From Apostichopus japonicus (Eukaryota > Echinodermata > Holothuroidea > Aspidochirotida > Stichopodidae), in NCBI RefSeq assembly GCF_037975245.1, contig NC_092570.1, positions 18,923,418 through 18,987,417 of the forward strand: DNA of 64,000 nt, given 5' to 3'. The position numbers and the translations under genes were made by a program. Shown piece by piece: positions 40,501-55,500 of the stretch (position 1 is the first letter of the stretch; every line of letters starts with the position of its first letter). A model generated the notes under the pieces. It did no database searches. It was not told the DNA's origin and saw only the letters and a list, made by a program, of their open reading frames with translations.

Positions 40501-43500
40501 GTGGGTGCAGTGAAAAGCTTTACCAGATCTGAAAGGATGTTTTAATATCTACAAGTAATTAAAATTTGTCATCCATTTTCCATTTTATATCAGTGTTAAT
40601 GGTGATGTCTGTTTACCCGAAGGGGACCCAAATGGTCTTAAAGGTTTGTGACTTTTTTCAATACTTTCAAAATTTCTCATTTTTTTTTAGAAAAAAAAAA
40701 ACATTTGTATCAGAGCAGAAAAACTATTTTTAATACTTTCTCATACTCACTTGGATGTAGTGTTTCCTTTCGCAGTTTGGTCTGATGAAACTGAAGGTGT
40801 AGAAGCCGTTCTCCTGACACAAAGGAAGAATAAAAGCATGTACTTTACTTAATAAACTACTGAAATCATCCAAAAGTAACCTTTCTGAATCATTTCCGTT
40901 TTTCTCTTCCACATGCACCGTTAGTCATCAAACATTAGTCTGTTATTACTCTCTCTCTCTCTCTCTCTCTCTCTGTGACTTGAGTATTTTTTGGACAATT
41001 CATTGAAAATCTGAAAAGCACTTATTGACTATTTTATTACAGTTTAAATTTTGTACGTTCAATTCTTCATCCCTGCTATCCTCCTTTCAAGAAAAGGTTA
41101 ATAAAAGTACAAAGTTTTTGGTGACAATTAAGGCCTTCTCACACGACTTTTACATTGTCAGTTAGCCAAAGAAGTATTCATTGGTCCAACTTTTCATCTT
41201 TCTACTTATCATGTCTACTTTTTCTCTTTGTTTCTTCTAGCTGTTTCTTTCATTCTACAAATTAAGACCCATTTTTGAGCAAGTTGATGTTCTTGTTACT
41301 TCACAGATAAGATTTCTGAAGGAAATTACAGCTTCAGGAAAAGTGGACCACTATGACATGTCTTTCTTCTTTTAAAATGTAACAACTTGAGAGTGATTAA
41401 ATAACAAAGCTATTATATCAAATAACTAGTAATTAAATAACGAAGCTAACAATTTCATAGGTCATCTTCTTTCGACAATGACCAACAATTCTGCATTCCA
41501 ACCAATAACCTTTTATAATCATTTCTGAGTGACACTGCGTCACACTGTGACCACCCGGCCGACCTACGTACCTCTGAGCCACGCTGTTACTCCTTAAGGC
41601 ACCGTTGGTCGTTCCGTTCGCTTGCTTGGTGACCGCCGTTCTGGAAGAGTCCGTTCTCCGCCTCTCACTTAAAGGTTTACTGTTCGCCTCATTTGCAGCA
41701 TTATTGTTCACCACTACAACAGCTTCTTTCACCACTGTCGTGCTAATCACTGGCATATTCTGTGGGTTATTGGGAGGGGTCCTCAGTGGGTCGACACTTT
41801 GCCCATTATTAACTTGTCCATTGGTCGATACGCTTGTTGGACCATTAGGTATGGAGCCATTGGGTGTGGTAACAGGCCCATTCATGTGGACCGTTGGAGG
41901 TGCCGCTGAGGGGCTGTGTACACCGTTCACGTGCGGCTGTATGTGGCTCACAGGGTGCGGAGCTAAATCGCCCCTACAAGGGGATAAATCGCCCCTACGA
42001 GGGGATACCTCGCCTCTGTGAGGAGATACCCTTTGAGGTGATTTGGCTTCCTCCATTTCCTTCCGTAATCTTTCCTCCCGGGCTCTTCTCTTTTGGTCTT
42101 CGTAATTTGTTTTCTGTCTCAATAACTCCTGTATGGGTCAAAAATTAAATACTTGATTTAAAATAGAAGGGAAAAATGTTAGATTTAGTCAAATTATTGA
42201 CCTGCTAACCATGGTTACTCACATGCACAGAGGATTTGGTAAAACTGTGAGAAAGAAGGACTCTTCTTTTCAGTTTCCCTACAGTACCATCTAAACTGTG
42301 CCAGTATAACACTTGTATATCTGTTCCTTTCAAAGACCCCCTTAACACCCCCCCCCTCCACCCTCCCCAACTTCACTCACACACCATCCATACCAACTCC
42401 TTTCCCAACCAAAATTTTGTTCAAATTAACTTATATCCGTAAAAGAAGTCCTGATATGAAAACATTCGGGGGGAAATAAAAAACAATTATGCCCTTTCTT
42501 AAACTATTTGTATTCATGTTTAGCTTTAAAAAACCTGTATTAAGTATGGCTTTATCTAATACATGGTGGCACTCTTCAGCATTTTAACTTTGGGAACACT
42601 CTTGCTTATATCTGTGGAGGGATCAGAAGAGGGCAAACAGTACATGGGTGGGGGGTGTAGGGTTAACATTCGGAAAATGACAATGGTTGAATCTAGACGC
42701 AAAACAAAAACAGACAGGACTTGAAGACAGGTCTTCAAAACAATGTACCACTATTTTAAACTGGGCGAAATGAATGTGGATATTAAATGCATTACAGATC
42801 ACAAGATGGAGCAAATGTGTCGTCCGAAATTATAAGAAAAACAACAAAATGATAGGGATCACATTTTTAACTGTGTGCTCTCTTCAGAGGAAAGAAGAAA
42901 GATGGGAAGTTGTACGGTGGATGGGCAAACAGATGGTGACACAACACGTTTTGTTTTAAGAAGTTTGGTTTATATCATCCGATCCTGAACGTCAGAATTA
43001 CTGACTGCTCTTTTTCTTATTTTTCACTTGTGTCAAAATTTTGTATTCAGGAGAGAAAATTTTAACAAAAAAGTACTGAAAAACCCCAAAACTAAAAAAA
43101 TCTGAATCCGTCTGACACCAAATGGTACTAAAAACTTTCAAATGTTAGTTTGTTTAGAACAAAAACTGCTTCCCTATTAAACTGATCACATCTGTTTTAA
43201 CAGTTACATTAATGACACCTAGCATATGATATACATAAACAGCAGTCAAGACTCAAGCAGTCTGGTGAAATGGCCTGACTTGGCTCGAAGGTTACACTTC
43301 ACTTCAGGCGATAATACGGTATGTATCTCATTTAGAATTCATGAGAACTTTCCAACTTTCTAATTAACCGTTCTCTCGTCATGACAGAATATAAACAGAC
43401 GCATCCTCGTATGATGTGAGACTCGACATAGAAACCTTGAAATCTTAAATAATGGGTAATGATTTAGAAAAACAGAGCATCACCATGGTGATGTAAACTC

Positions 43501-46500
43501 TACAGAGTAAAAGGTGAGATGCGGTTATGGCACAGGGGTCTAGCAGGCGTGTGAGTAACGAAGAGATGAATAAGAGATGACATTACGTGTTGACAACATT
43601 CTCATGCCAAAAGAGCAAACCCCCCTCATCATTCTATGCATCTATGCAATGGCAAGACACACCTCTCAGGCAAGACAAAACACATGCTGTACCTAATATA
43701 CAAACAGTACTGCTTGAAACAGGGCACTAAACAAGACAATGGGCATTGAATACGACGGGATGTGGACTAGACTGTAAACCTGTAATGGGCGTGGTTGCTT
43801 ATGAAGGACGGAAAGAGGCTTTGCTAATATGCATGTTGATGAATACATGTAATGGGTTTTATGCCACGGTCTAGATGAATGTAGGAATCATATTTGTAAA
43901 ACTAGAAATGGACATGGCGAAAAATGGCCATTGATGAAGACATACAAGCCCAGGTAGAATCAAATGGGTACCCTACTTGTGAAGTCTGAAGGCACCACTA
44001 AAATGGATAAGAACTCTTTCAACCAATAAGGCAGTGAATTGGAAGTTTTGATAGTTATGGTTAGAAACCCAATCAAGATATATTAACATTTCATATCTGC
44101 TGTTAAAATAAATAGCCAAATTATGCAACACAAATAGAAAAAAAAAAATAACTCCATAGAGCAATATAACTGATTACTAAAATGAATTCTCATCTCCTTT
44201 TCCTCAATTTCTACCATTATTCCCAACAAAATGTTACAAAACAGGGTCAGCAAGTTAGTAAGACAAGGATAGAACCATGACCATAATTTGCTTTATATTA
44301 TTTGACTTAATTTACATTATTTTTACATAATTTTTACTTACATCCCAAAGACAAACATGACTTAACATATTGTACTACTAACACATGGTAAGTGTGCAAT
44401 AGGTACTAAAGCTAACAAACTAAAACTAGGTTTTAAGCCTATATCTACAAAGTTATACAGGAAGTGAAAAGTGAAAGATGTGGTTTCTTCACTTAAACAT
44501 GACAATATTTTGTGTCAATGGCATTTGATGACATTTCAAAATCATATTTCACCAAATTTTCCCAGCTTGCCGGGATTCTTTGTACTTCCTTATGTTTTGG
44601 TTATTTTTCTTTCCTTTAGGTGGAAACACAGTTCCATGGTACCAGCAAAGAGAGACAAAATGCTTTTGTCATTTCCATGTTTTTTTTCAGCACATCAGCA
44701 TATTATGCTGATATTTATTTTTTGCAAAACTTGTCGCCCTTTAAAGGGGGTTATTTCTGATCTTTATTTTAAGTTTTGAAAATCTGGATTCACTATTATA
44801 TTTGATTTTGACCAGCTTGAAATATCAAAAGCTTGTGAAGAAAACGAATTCAGCTTTCACTTCCTTTCCACCTAACATTAATATTCTAACTGACTAAAAG
44901 TTAAATTAAACAAGTAGTAAAGCTAAAGGTCATGAATATTCATAAAAATCCCTTTCCATGCACCAAGAGGCATATATGCAACTCAAACCTGCACGACATT
45001 TTCAAATGCAAAAAGGGTAGGAAAAAACCTTCCACTCAAAACATGAGCGAAAGATCAAAGGACCCCTCCATAATGAATACCCGACAACCTGTACAAAGAT
45101 GTAGCAGTGAAAATGGTGGACAAAGCTGGATAACATTGCTTTAAAATACGTTTTAATTATCAGAATGACTAGATAATATGACTGAAGTTAGAATAGCCAG
45201 TAGAACAGGAAAATAGCATAGGGATAATATCATGTTAAGAATAATGTTGGAATACAATGACTTTGGTTATTGTAATGCTATATATGCATTTGACCAGCAA
45301 ACTTTGCATAAAAAGACAGATACATGGGTGATGAAATGTAACAGTGAACCAAGCATAGACCATATTTCAGGAGTTCTAACGTAGCTTTTTTGAGTTCATT
45401 CGGCAATTTGTTTTACCAAAGCCCACACTGTATTATTATTCAATGTGAGATTGCAACTGATCACAGTAAGATGCTTTTGAGAATATTTCAGATTATTTCA
45501 CCAAATGAAGGTTCATGAGGGAAATAATTAATGAATTTTCTATTCCATATTCGACACTTTGTTGCCCAAACGCTTTTATATAGTATTATGCAGAGTTTGA
45601 AGCAAACTGTAAACTTTTAGATTATATGTCAGCATCTCCAAAGTGACAGAGGGTGATACAAATATTTCATTTCATCTATTTGGGGGTAGTTAGTTACAAT
45701 GCATTTCTGTTTCGACCTGACCAACTACAGTATTGTTTGTTCGAACAGAAATTTGGTCGACCCGGACGACTTGACGAAAATGAAAAAATTTGCCTTGCTC
45801 ATATCTGTATGATACTGTTTCCCGAGTTGAGTTCAAACCTGTTCTTTTCACATGAGGTCAGCTTTTTTTTTCTCAAAATAATGTAACACCTGAAAACACA
45901 ATTGTTTTCAACATTTCCCTCGTTTATTCTACTTTTGGGGGGGGGGGTGAAGGGGGGTGTCCAACATTTTCACTGCCAATCAATGAGACATGACGATACA
46001 TTTATCGATCAATCGTCACCACCCAATAATGATTCTTTATGAATATTCATGGCTACATTACTTGCCTTTTGACTCTAAGAGAGCATAGCAACAGCATAGC
46101 TTCATGTAACGGAGCAGCGTTATGACATCAGCATTATTTTGTGCACGGCATTCAAATCGAGGGGGGTGCACGATAGATTGAAATGATACATACTTCGGTA
46201 TTTGTGTTCACCTTTGTAAACGGATCCACATCGCTCGTGGGCGTGGTGATGGGCGTCGGCCTGGGGGTGACCGTAGGCGACTGCACCGGCGTGGGCTCGT
46301 TCTCGGATGTCCTCTCCTCGATCCCGGCTGCAGTGGCGGGGGCGTCGATGAAGGTGATGCTCTCCGATGGCTGGTAACTCCTGGAATCTATGATCTTCTG
46401 CTGCCAATCGCCTCTTTGCTGTCTGTGTTCTTTCTGTTGTGAAGCTCTCTCTGCTAACTGTCTGGCCTCCTCATCCTCATTGCTAGCCTAGATCGATGCA

Positions 46501-49500
46501 AGAAAATAAATGTAGAGGTTTTAATCAATGTATCGACAGAGGATGACAAACTTAATGATATATGATGTGACAGTTCATTGAGACAGACATCATCTTACTG
46601 ATTTTTGAAGATTCAATAATCCCAATATGGCTAGTTTTCTCTCAAAGCTAAAATGGCCAAAACATCTCCTCTTTGGTCTGGAAATGTTTGCAAAGCCTTC
46701 TTTAACTTTGCACTAAATTTCACGACCCGCAGGCTGTACAGCCACTGCCCGTAGGGAGGACAAGGTCAAGGGTCCGTTGACTGAGGTCATGGATAGGCAT
46801 ACATTACTGAACGGCTACTGATAACAATTCAGTATGAAGGTGGGGGAATGTGGGATAAGTCTATCATGTCCCCCCCTCCTCCACTCTCCCTTAAGGAACA
46901 AAGATCATGGAAAGTAAGGTTTATATTTACACAAACAGACAGAATTCTCCTGCAGTACCATACTGTAGACTATGGTGATCACACGTTACCTTATACATAC
47001 TGTACCAGGAATCTATCTCTGTAACCTCCCACCCACACCCACACCCATGAACCCCCACCCCTCACCACCACTTCCTCTCTCATTTCAGACATTCATGAAA
47101 CACCTTAGGTCAATTAAGGTCTTTTTTATACTGAGTGAGTATAGTACTCACGGTTGGACATTTGGCCAATAAGGAGCATGCCGGGGGGTGGGGGGTAAAA
47201 AGGCAAAAGGCCAGATGGGATGAAAACCCACGAAGAAACAAGTTATGGATGATCATGAAAAGAAGCCAATGTGCACAAACATGTTGCTGTGAATTCACCC
47301 CCTCGTATAATATCATACCTCTGAAGATGACCACCTCTTGTCCCCTTCAATGTATCCCGAGTCTGCCCCTGACATCCCCCTCCTCAATTCGCCCATTCTG
47401 TCATGTACGTACGCCAGCTCATCTGCCATGCTGGAGGAGCAGAAAAAAGAGGGAAAGTGCATAATCCACAAACTGAGGAAGAGTTTTCTCAAGAGGATGG
47501 ACTCGATAAAAATAAGACAGAAAAGAAAATACTCCCCCCCCCCCAAACTATAACAAAATCTATGACCTTTTCCTTGCTAATTGAAAGTTGTTGTGTAGGA
47601 ACTTGATTTCCTCAGGGACTTTGAAACATTGGGAAGCAACTAGTTAACAACATGAACATGCTTAAAAACATGCCAATCGACTTAATCAGAAATTAATTTA
47701 GGTTTCAAAATTCTTAACAACCACCACTTAAGTCCCACTGATGGTAAAATGGAGGACTTAAAGCAGTACCCTGATTTTCAAATGAAAATTAACAACAATT
47801 TTAAAATTTTTTGTCTTTTTTTTGGAATGTTATATATGTGACATGATAAGAGTGGAAATGTCTGCACTGGAACATCTGCATTTAATATTTTGGTAAAAGA
47901 AATGTTTTTTATGTCAAATTTGGACAAATTACAAATGGATCATGACATCTTCTCGCTTAATAGTCGGACAATGTACTCCGATCCCCAACTCTCTTCCCCT
48001 TGCACCTTTCTCGAAGCTAAAGTAACCAACGAGAAAGAAACTTGTGCCATGAACTTCACAAACCCTCAACCTATGTACTAAGTTCCTCATGCAAGTCTCC
48101 TGCAAACTATTTGTGCCGCTTTATAGTACAATATTGCAATATTTCTGATGTACCGATGTAAAGGTTTCTTTGTCAAATTAGCAAAAACTATTCTTGGACT
48201 GTTTGAGACAAAAAGTAGTCAAGTATCACCTAAATCTTTGTATTACACTCAAAGGTGAATAATGAAAGAGAATTTCCCATCAAAAGATTACTCAAGGAAT
48301 TGTGAACTGAAACACATTTATAACTACCTTGCTTTTATCTCTGGCTCTTAGCAAGTTAATATTACAGAGTTCTAAGTTTTTGGTGTTAGCCAATGAAAAT
48401 TTAAATGAGGGATTTATTAAAGTTATAATCCTCTATTTTATCATTGTACAGTATTACTTTATGACAAAAGTCTTCAGAAGACATTGAAATGACCGCAGAA
48501 GCCACAATCTGCCGTAAAAATTTAAAAAAAAAAAAAAGCTGGAGTGATGAATTTGACCTCATCAAGCTTGTTAAGTATGGAGAAAGTATCACAGCAAGTA
48601 AATAAATTGGCAAAACAAATCCTGAAAGCAAACATTTTATAAATATAAAATATTTTAAAAAATGTTAAAAACATAAGCTGTTATAGAAAATCAAAACACT
48701 ATTACATGTGCAAAAGCAAAAAGATAATGGATCTTTGTAATAGAGCAACGAGACAGAAGAACATTTACCACAAGAAAAGAAAAATACCAAAGCAAAAACC
48801 CAAAATGCATTCAACATTTGTGGTTATTCATTTCCCATCTGTATGCAAATCCTCTCCTCAACCTTTGTGCAATACCTAATACCACCTCAATATTCTATAA
48901 TTTACACTTTTTTCAAACCTTGTCGTATTTCTCAAGTCTAGCAAGGATATTTTTGGCTCATTAATTATGCTAACTAATTATGCACATAATTAAAAGCACT
49001 GTTCTGTTTCAAATTTATGATCAAATGGACTACAACAGACAAATGAAGTGTGTCACTTGGTGTCCACTATCTGTAAATGAATTTCAGAGCTACGAACAGT
49101 TCAGATCACATGATGATGCTGGTATGGATTTGTGCTGACAACATGTGAGTATCAAACATCATTAAAAATAGTGATAAATTTGTCAGATTAGAATACAATC
49201 ATCTAATTATTCCATAACTAAGCAACCTTTCACTTAACCAAACCAGGAATATTTCATAACTACTGGAGATCAATTCCAATTGTATGTTGATGTTTGATCA
49301 AATACTATGTATGGTTTAAAATGCTGCAAACTTGCCACCAATTGCAAATGATGTCTCCTGGAGCTGTGAAATTTTGAAGAATTTCAAGAAGACAGAAGTT
49401 CTGTCGTATATTATAGCACCCAACGTGTATTTTCCTTTTAGATATACCGCAGGTTTCGGGCCGTGCAAAGTGACAATTGTGATGAAGATCATGAATATAC

Positions 49501-52500
49501 AAATATAATGTACAAACTGGAATTGAGAGGAAGACACAGAAACAGGTCAAACAGCAGCCTTGTTACCAAAAAAACCCCCCCAAAATACAGCAACTCGGCC
49601 AAAAAACCTTTCAATCAGCACTTAGGATGCACCCACAGAAAAGGAAAGAAATTCCTCAATTGGACATCATACATTCAAAAGAGGTTGCATAAATGGGCAT
49701 AAAATTTCAATTAGGGGCACCAGACGAAACAGACACAAATTGAAAATTGGGTAACATGCGCCCCCCCCAAAAACATAAAGGAATTGGGCCCACCATGTAC
49801 AAACAACACTCTTGTGGAACACAAACTCACAGATTATTGTTTGAAAATTTGAAGGAATTCTCGTGGATAGACTCGTAACTGCAAGCTTTAGTGTAATGTT
49901 GTGCAAAAGTGTAATGTAACAGTTATGTTCACACATTCATACAGCAACAACTATGCATGCTCTTGAAAATTGTATACACAGTACATCAAACTGATATATA
50001 TATATGCAAATCACTACAAAACATTTACAAATTGTTCTAGAACATAGGCCCTCAGACTCCTCGTCCAGGTGGTTAACCAAACTATCCAAACACTGACAGC
50101 AAGCAACCCCACTTCCCTGACAACCTCACCACTAGTGTGTTGATAATAGTAAAGCATCCTGACTACTCTTTGGGGAATCTTCAAACCATGAAACCACAAG
50201 TGTCTATTAAAACTAATCAAGGGAAGTAAGTCATCTAATCCTCTAAGTCATCTAATCCTTTCTCCTCTCCTCTCCCTGCCCACCCCCCTTTTTTCTTTCC
50301 CATCTTTTCAGCCAAAAGTGCATACATTGTATACTATCAGCAATTGCACACCCTTCGAAAATTAAGAATATTAACAGTTCCCACTTTTGGCAGACTTTGA
50401 GGTTTTGTTGGTCCCTCCTTTAAATCCGCTTTTATTGTTGCATTTCACACAGTAACTGTTCCTGTATCAATTCTTGCCATCATCTCATGCGGAAACCATT
50501 CTTACGAGTATGCAAATGAACAACGGACCACGATCAAGCGGATCAACGACTAAATGGTTGGGGATCACACAAATAGAGTTATGGGGAACACATGGAGAAC
50601 GTTATGAGGAACACACAAATAGGGTTATGTGATACCTAGCGATAGAACCCTTCTCTGGAGGAGACCCAGGAGGGTAGAACAGACTGTTCTGTTCGGAAGT
50701 AATTTCGGGGAAAGTACGAGATTTCACTGTGAGTGATGGAGGACCCTCCGAGGGCGGCTTGATGAAGAGCCAGTTTGGTCTTGAAGTAGAATGCAGAAGA
50801 TGAATTAGAAAGAGAAGGAAGAGAAAAAATAATTGAAAGAAAAACTAGAAAAACCAAAAGTATATGTAATACTGGGAATGGTTTTTAGATGTGAATTATT
50901 ACAGCGAAAGGAGAAAAAAAAAAGGCCAAAGTTGTAAAGTTATGACTAGACAGCATGAATCTGCATACCGAGATACAAACACAAACACATCCATTGTACA
51001 AACAGATGTAAGCATGAATTTCATAAATAGCCTCAAACGAAAGATAAAATTATTTTACATTTAGAACCCCTTCAGAGTTACCCAATTTATTATTTTTGTA
51101 GAAGGTATCAATCTACACTCCTGGAACTGGTAATAGTCAATAAAATAAAAAAAAGTCTCAAAAAAATAAAAATAAGAAGCAGGTAAAAATGTTGAAGTCT
51201 TGTACAAGGTCCAAGGCCGCCTCACACAACTTTACAACACTTAACCTACTGATCATTGGTAACTTGTCACACCCACACACCAAAGTGTGCACAATTCAAA
51301 CATTCGCTCCCAGTCGCAACATTTTTACAAGTTACCCCGCAGCTCCCCATTTATTCACCTGGGTAAAGAGAGGCAGTGGAGCAAAGTGCCTTGCCCAAGG
51401 ACACAACGTATTGATCTGGCCAGTACTCACACACCTACCAACCTTAGATCACCGATCCATTGTCAATAACCGCTTGACCACTCTTCTTGTGACAGCATTA
51501 CCACACACATGGTTACATTTGGACTGTGGACCATGTTAATATGAGGATATTTGTGCCTAGTGCACTATCTGGGCCTGGTTTCTTTTTTTTTGTCTTTTAA
51601 TGAACTAATTACACTCAACTGAAAGTGTAACACCTTTCGGAAACCTCGTTTTTATACTGGTCGCACTTATTTCTGAGCTACTTTTGCAGAGTTTATCTAA
51701 TGGTCCAAGTTGACAACTTTCACTACCCAAAAATAAGTCCCTCTGTTGGCCTTTCTACCGAAGATCCACCTTGGTGAACATCAACTTTGTTGTTCTTAAA
51801 GGGGAAATCCAGTTTAATATGAATCAATCATTTTTCATGAAAAAGATCTCACATGATCTCATGAAGAAAATCTGCTGGTTAGGGAAACAGGTGTATTCAG
51901 GAGAATTTGCTGCTACATTGAATGCTAATACAGTATTAGTCTTTCACAAATATATGTAAACTCCATCAGTTTAAAACTTACAAACTAAATGCTGTTTGTT
52001 GTTATAATCCCTCCCCCCCCCCCTCTGCCTTCTCATCCTTCTTTAGTTAACCCACTGCCTCATGATACTACTATCAACTAATCACACATGGAAACATTTC
52101 TGCAAAATCTCAAAAATCATTTTAATCAAGATTTATTTTTTAATACCAGGCAAAGAATTTTTCTCTGAAGGCAGAAAGAGTTTTCATCAACATCCTTTTG
52201 GCACTGCCATATTTTCTTTGCCAAAGTTTGCATTTTTATGAAATACCCCCCTGCCCCACCCCCGTTCAACCCCCCCAAAACCATGTCTACATGTAGTACA
52301 TCGACCTGTAACTTCTACACTAATGGATGCTCAAAAGTTAAGGCATCGTGACTACCCCCCCCCCCTTCTCCCCTGTGTCCTCCTATGCATCACCAGACAA
52401 AAGACAGTTCTATATCATACATTCTTTCTCAGCACTAGGTTTAATTACCAAACCAAAAACTCTTTTCTATTTCCAATAAGAGCTAATAGTTCCACCATCT

Positions 52501-55500
52501 TACTCTGCTGCGGTAACTCACAATTCACACGATTCATTTGCTACTGTATTTCAAAGGCAACTTTAGCAAAAAAAATTAGCAAACAAAGGATTAATCTGTT
52601 CTCTTCAAAATGATTTAACGCACTGTTGCATGTCAATAAAAGCCACAGGGTTAATCACCAAAAAATTACTACAACGGCTTTTCCACAGATACGCTGTGCA
52701 TTTTGTTAATATGCTTAATGATAAGGTGTCCCAAGCAATTTTGTGGGAACACGGGTTAAGTTTAGTAGCTTTTGGAAAACTTTTCGACGCTCACTGTTAA
52801 TAGCAGCAAATAATTGGAAAATGTGGGAATTTCACATCAGCGTAATGAAATTAACGGGCATTTTTTAAATTAATAATTTAGTAATATTTTGCTGTCACCT
52901 AGTGTTCAATTGGGAGTATTTACATATCTTCATGATATTTCATTCATAAACTTGACAAAAAAGCAAAATCAGAATACCATTCTCTTGAGATCTTGTTTTA
53001 TCTCCACTTCCCCCCCCTCCTTTTTCCCCTCCATCTTCTTCAGATCAAGTCTTTTGATTTAAGGAAAAATAACATTAACTCTACAAACAAGAGCCCAAAC
53101 GAAAACATTTGTAGAATAAGAACAAGTGTTTTGTTTACCAGCTACTTAATGATGAAATCTTTATATCTGCAAAGACATCTTTTTTCCCTCTCTTTTGTTT
53201 TGTAAATTCTTTGCTTTTGAATATAACAAGCACCTTAGAAGTAGCTTCCTGAGTTTGGTAAACAATTTTACCAGAAGTACTGTATGAAGCATTAGATAAA
53301 ATTGCCATTGATTGAAGGAAAAAAAAAAAAAAAACCTGCTGGATTTTTGTTCACAGAATGAGGCAGTCAGTCAGTGATGAAAGAACTTGATATTCAATCA
53401 TTAACATTTCATCACCTAAAAACTTTTTATAGAAGGGATAAATTACTCTTTAAGAGAATACTAAAAATCCCCCCCCCCAAAAAAAACCTTAAAAACCTGC
53501 ATTGTTATGCGATATTAAGGTTTGACAAAGCATCAAAACCTTTTATTAATATCAACTCAGAAACCTGCTTTAACGGAGACGGTGGATGGCTGAAAATAAT
53601 AGTGTTTGCGATTATTGTGCGTCATGTTAATTAACGGTGGACTGCCATGCAAGTTTTCCCCCTGAGTTTCACACTCGGTTTTGAACAAAAAAACATGCAA
53701 ATTAGGTATTTAACCAAGCTTTTTGTGGATAATCGTTACAAAAGCAAAGAAGCCAACCTTCTCACTTCTTCTTTTCTCCTCTTTTAACTAATGGGGGGAT
53801 GTTTTAATAAAGTGAAAGAAAGAGGGGTGCTGACTTATTTTCTACTTTTCTTTCCCATTTTTTCTTTTGGTTTAGCATTTCACATTCTGCATCTCTTCAA
53901 GCACTAACTTACTTGTCTTCAACTTCAGTCTCTGTTTGCACTGAAACATGTTCCTCTTTCGTAACCACCTCTGGCCTGAATATTTGACCAGAATAAAAAA
54001 AGGATGTTAAGGATCAAAAATGGTAAAGATACCCCATTTGTATATTCCTAGGGGCAGCTGTAAAGACAAAACTGGATTCTGAATGCTAATCTGCTTCCCA
54101 AAGAGTCTCAAACTGCTAGATTTACTTCATCAAACTTTGTTGCCAGCGAAGCCCTTTGTTATCTCTGCATGTGATGATTTTCTAGACAGTGTCCATCCAG
54201 TTTTGTAAGCTGGCTATCCTTTTTTCGTTGTTCGCTATGGAGTCTCTGTATGTAATCTTATTTCCTGCAAAGCTTTATCACATTTGTAGCCACTGGAAAA
54301 GTGGGAATCCAAATTTTTTGGGATAACAAAAAAAAACCTTTTTGTTTTTGCACATGGCTTAATAACAAGAAACTAAAACAATTGATTGTATGATTATTAC
54401 TGGGGAGTTTTTGATACTATTACTTGAGAGAATTGATATGACAAACTGTCACAGAAGTTGAGCATCTCTGGAGAGGAATTTAGAAGGGTTATATAAACTG
54501 TAGACTTCTTGCACATATCACAATAAAAAATAAAATAGAAACTTCAATTATTTACAGAAGTTAATCATTATATATTCACAAGGGGAAGACATGAAGTTTT
54601 TTGGGAACTTTCAAATATATTATCTAGACACATATTTGCTTCTTAAATAGTTATGCATAACTAGGTTTGACCAACTGAGAATAAAGGTGTACTGTATGCT
54701 CTTAATATTACAGTAAGAAAAACACAATGATGAATTGACCATCCGGGCATAACTGCAACCACCGTAACAATATGGAGTTTTCAAACGTTGGATAAAACTA
54801 GAGCAGGAACTTGCAAATTAGTGGACTATCTGTGTATCGAGAAGAAATAACACTTCACTCCTCTGAGAAGTGACACTTTCGAGATGAACATCTCTTAAGT
54901 ATGTCGCACATCTTTGAAGGAAATCTCTCTCTGGCCTACAAACCCCCTTGTTTTTTTATATTTCCAGATGGAAGTGTCTGATAACAGGGGCCCCAACCTC
55001 ACAGACAGGATAAAGGTAAACGAAACTGTGATAAAATGTTGAAATTTTTCAAAAGAAGGCGCAAGAAAATGGGTCAATTATTCTCACCTGGCCGCTGGTG
55101 GTTTTTCTCAATAAAAAAGAGACGATGTTTTACATTATAATCAGCATGGAAGGCAGTTAGTGTTATGACACTAAGCAGCCAAATGCATGCCTGTAAATTA
55201 CACTTCTATCCCGGTGGCTATCCAATTTACAGGTCTATCTCATTTTGGGTTTTTTTTTCTTTGGACCGTTCCAGATGGGAAAACCCTGGAGTTTTTGCTC
55301 GATGAAAAAAAACACCTTACTTTCGTCGGCCGGGGATCAAACCATGACCTCCCGCTATATTTACATCATTGAAACTATTACCACGCCAGAAGTAAATGTG
55401 GTAAAGTAGTTGAAAGTACCAGTGCTGTGAGAAAACATATTTCAAATGGAGGACGGATATAAACACGCACCATCTCTGAGCTCAACAGAAAAGTCTCTCT

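Noticed and set aside
40751-40813. Alternative frame ENGFYTFSFI... in the 63-nt LRCH exon
   Set aside because: Open, but inconsistent with phase 2 set by the exons on both sides, which fit each other exactly.
41605-42021. 138-codon plus-strand ORF
   Set aside because: It is antisense to the 557-nt LRCH exon. The minus strand has splice sites, phase continuity and a charged helix; the plus reading is a composition shadow.
46183-46377. Plus-strand ORF over the GC-rich segment near 46.3 kb
   Set aside because: Shadow of the phase-0 LRCH exon 46212-46487. The large minus ORF in the alternative frame (46120-46407) is also out of phase with the neighbouring exons.
51189-51539. 116-codon plus-strand ORF
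   Set aside because: It lies on a dispersed-repeat-like sequence with no start context, splice support or family resemblance.
54967-55014. Possible plus-strand mini-exon (acceptor TTTCCAG, donor AAG/GTAAAC)
   Set aside because: A single 48-nt candidate with no partner exons on that strand; too little to support a gene.
55300-55400. tRNA gene
   Set aside because: Only a B-box-like block is present; no cloverleaf can be drawn, and the following body is SINE-like.
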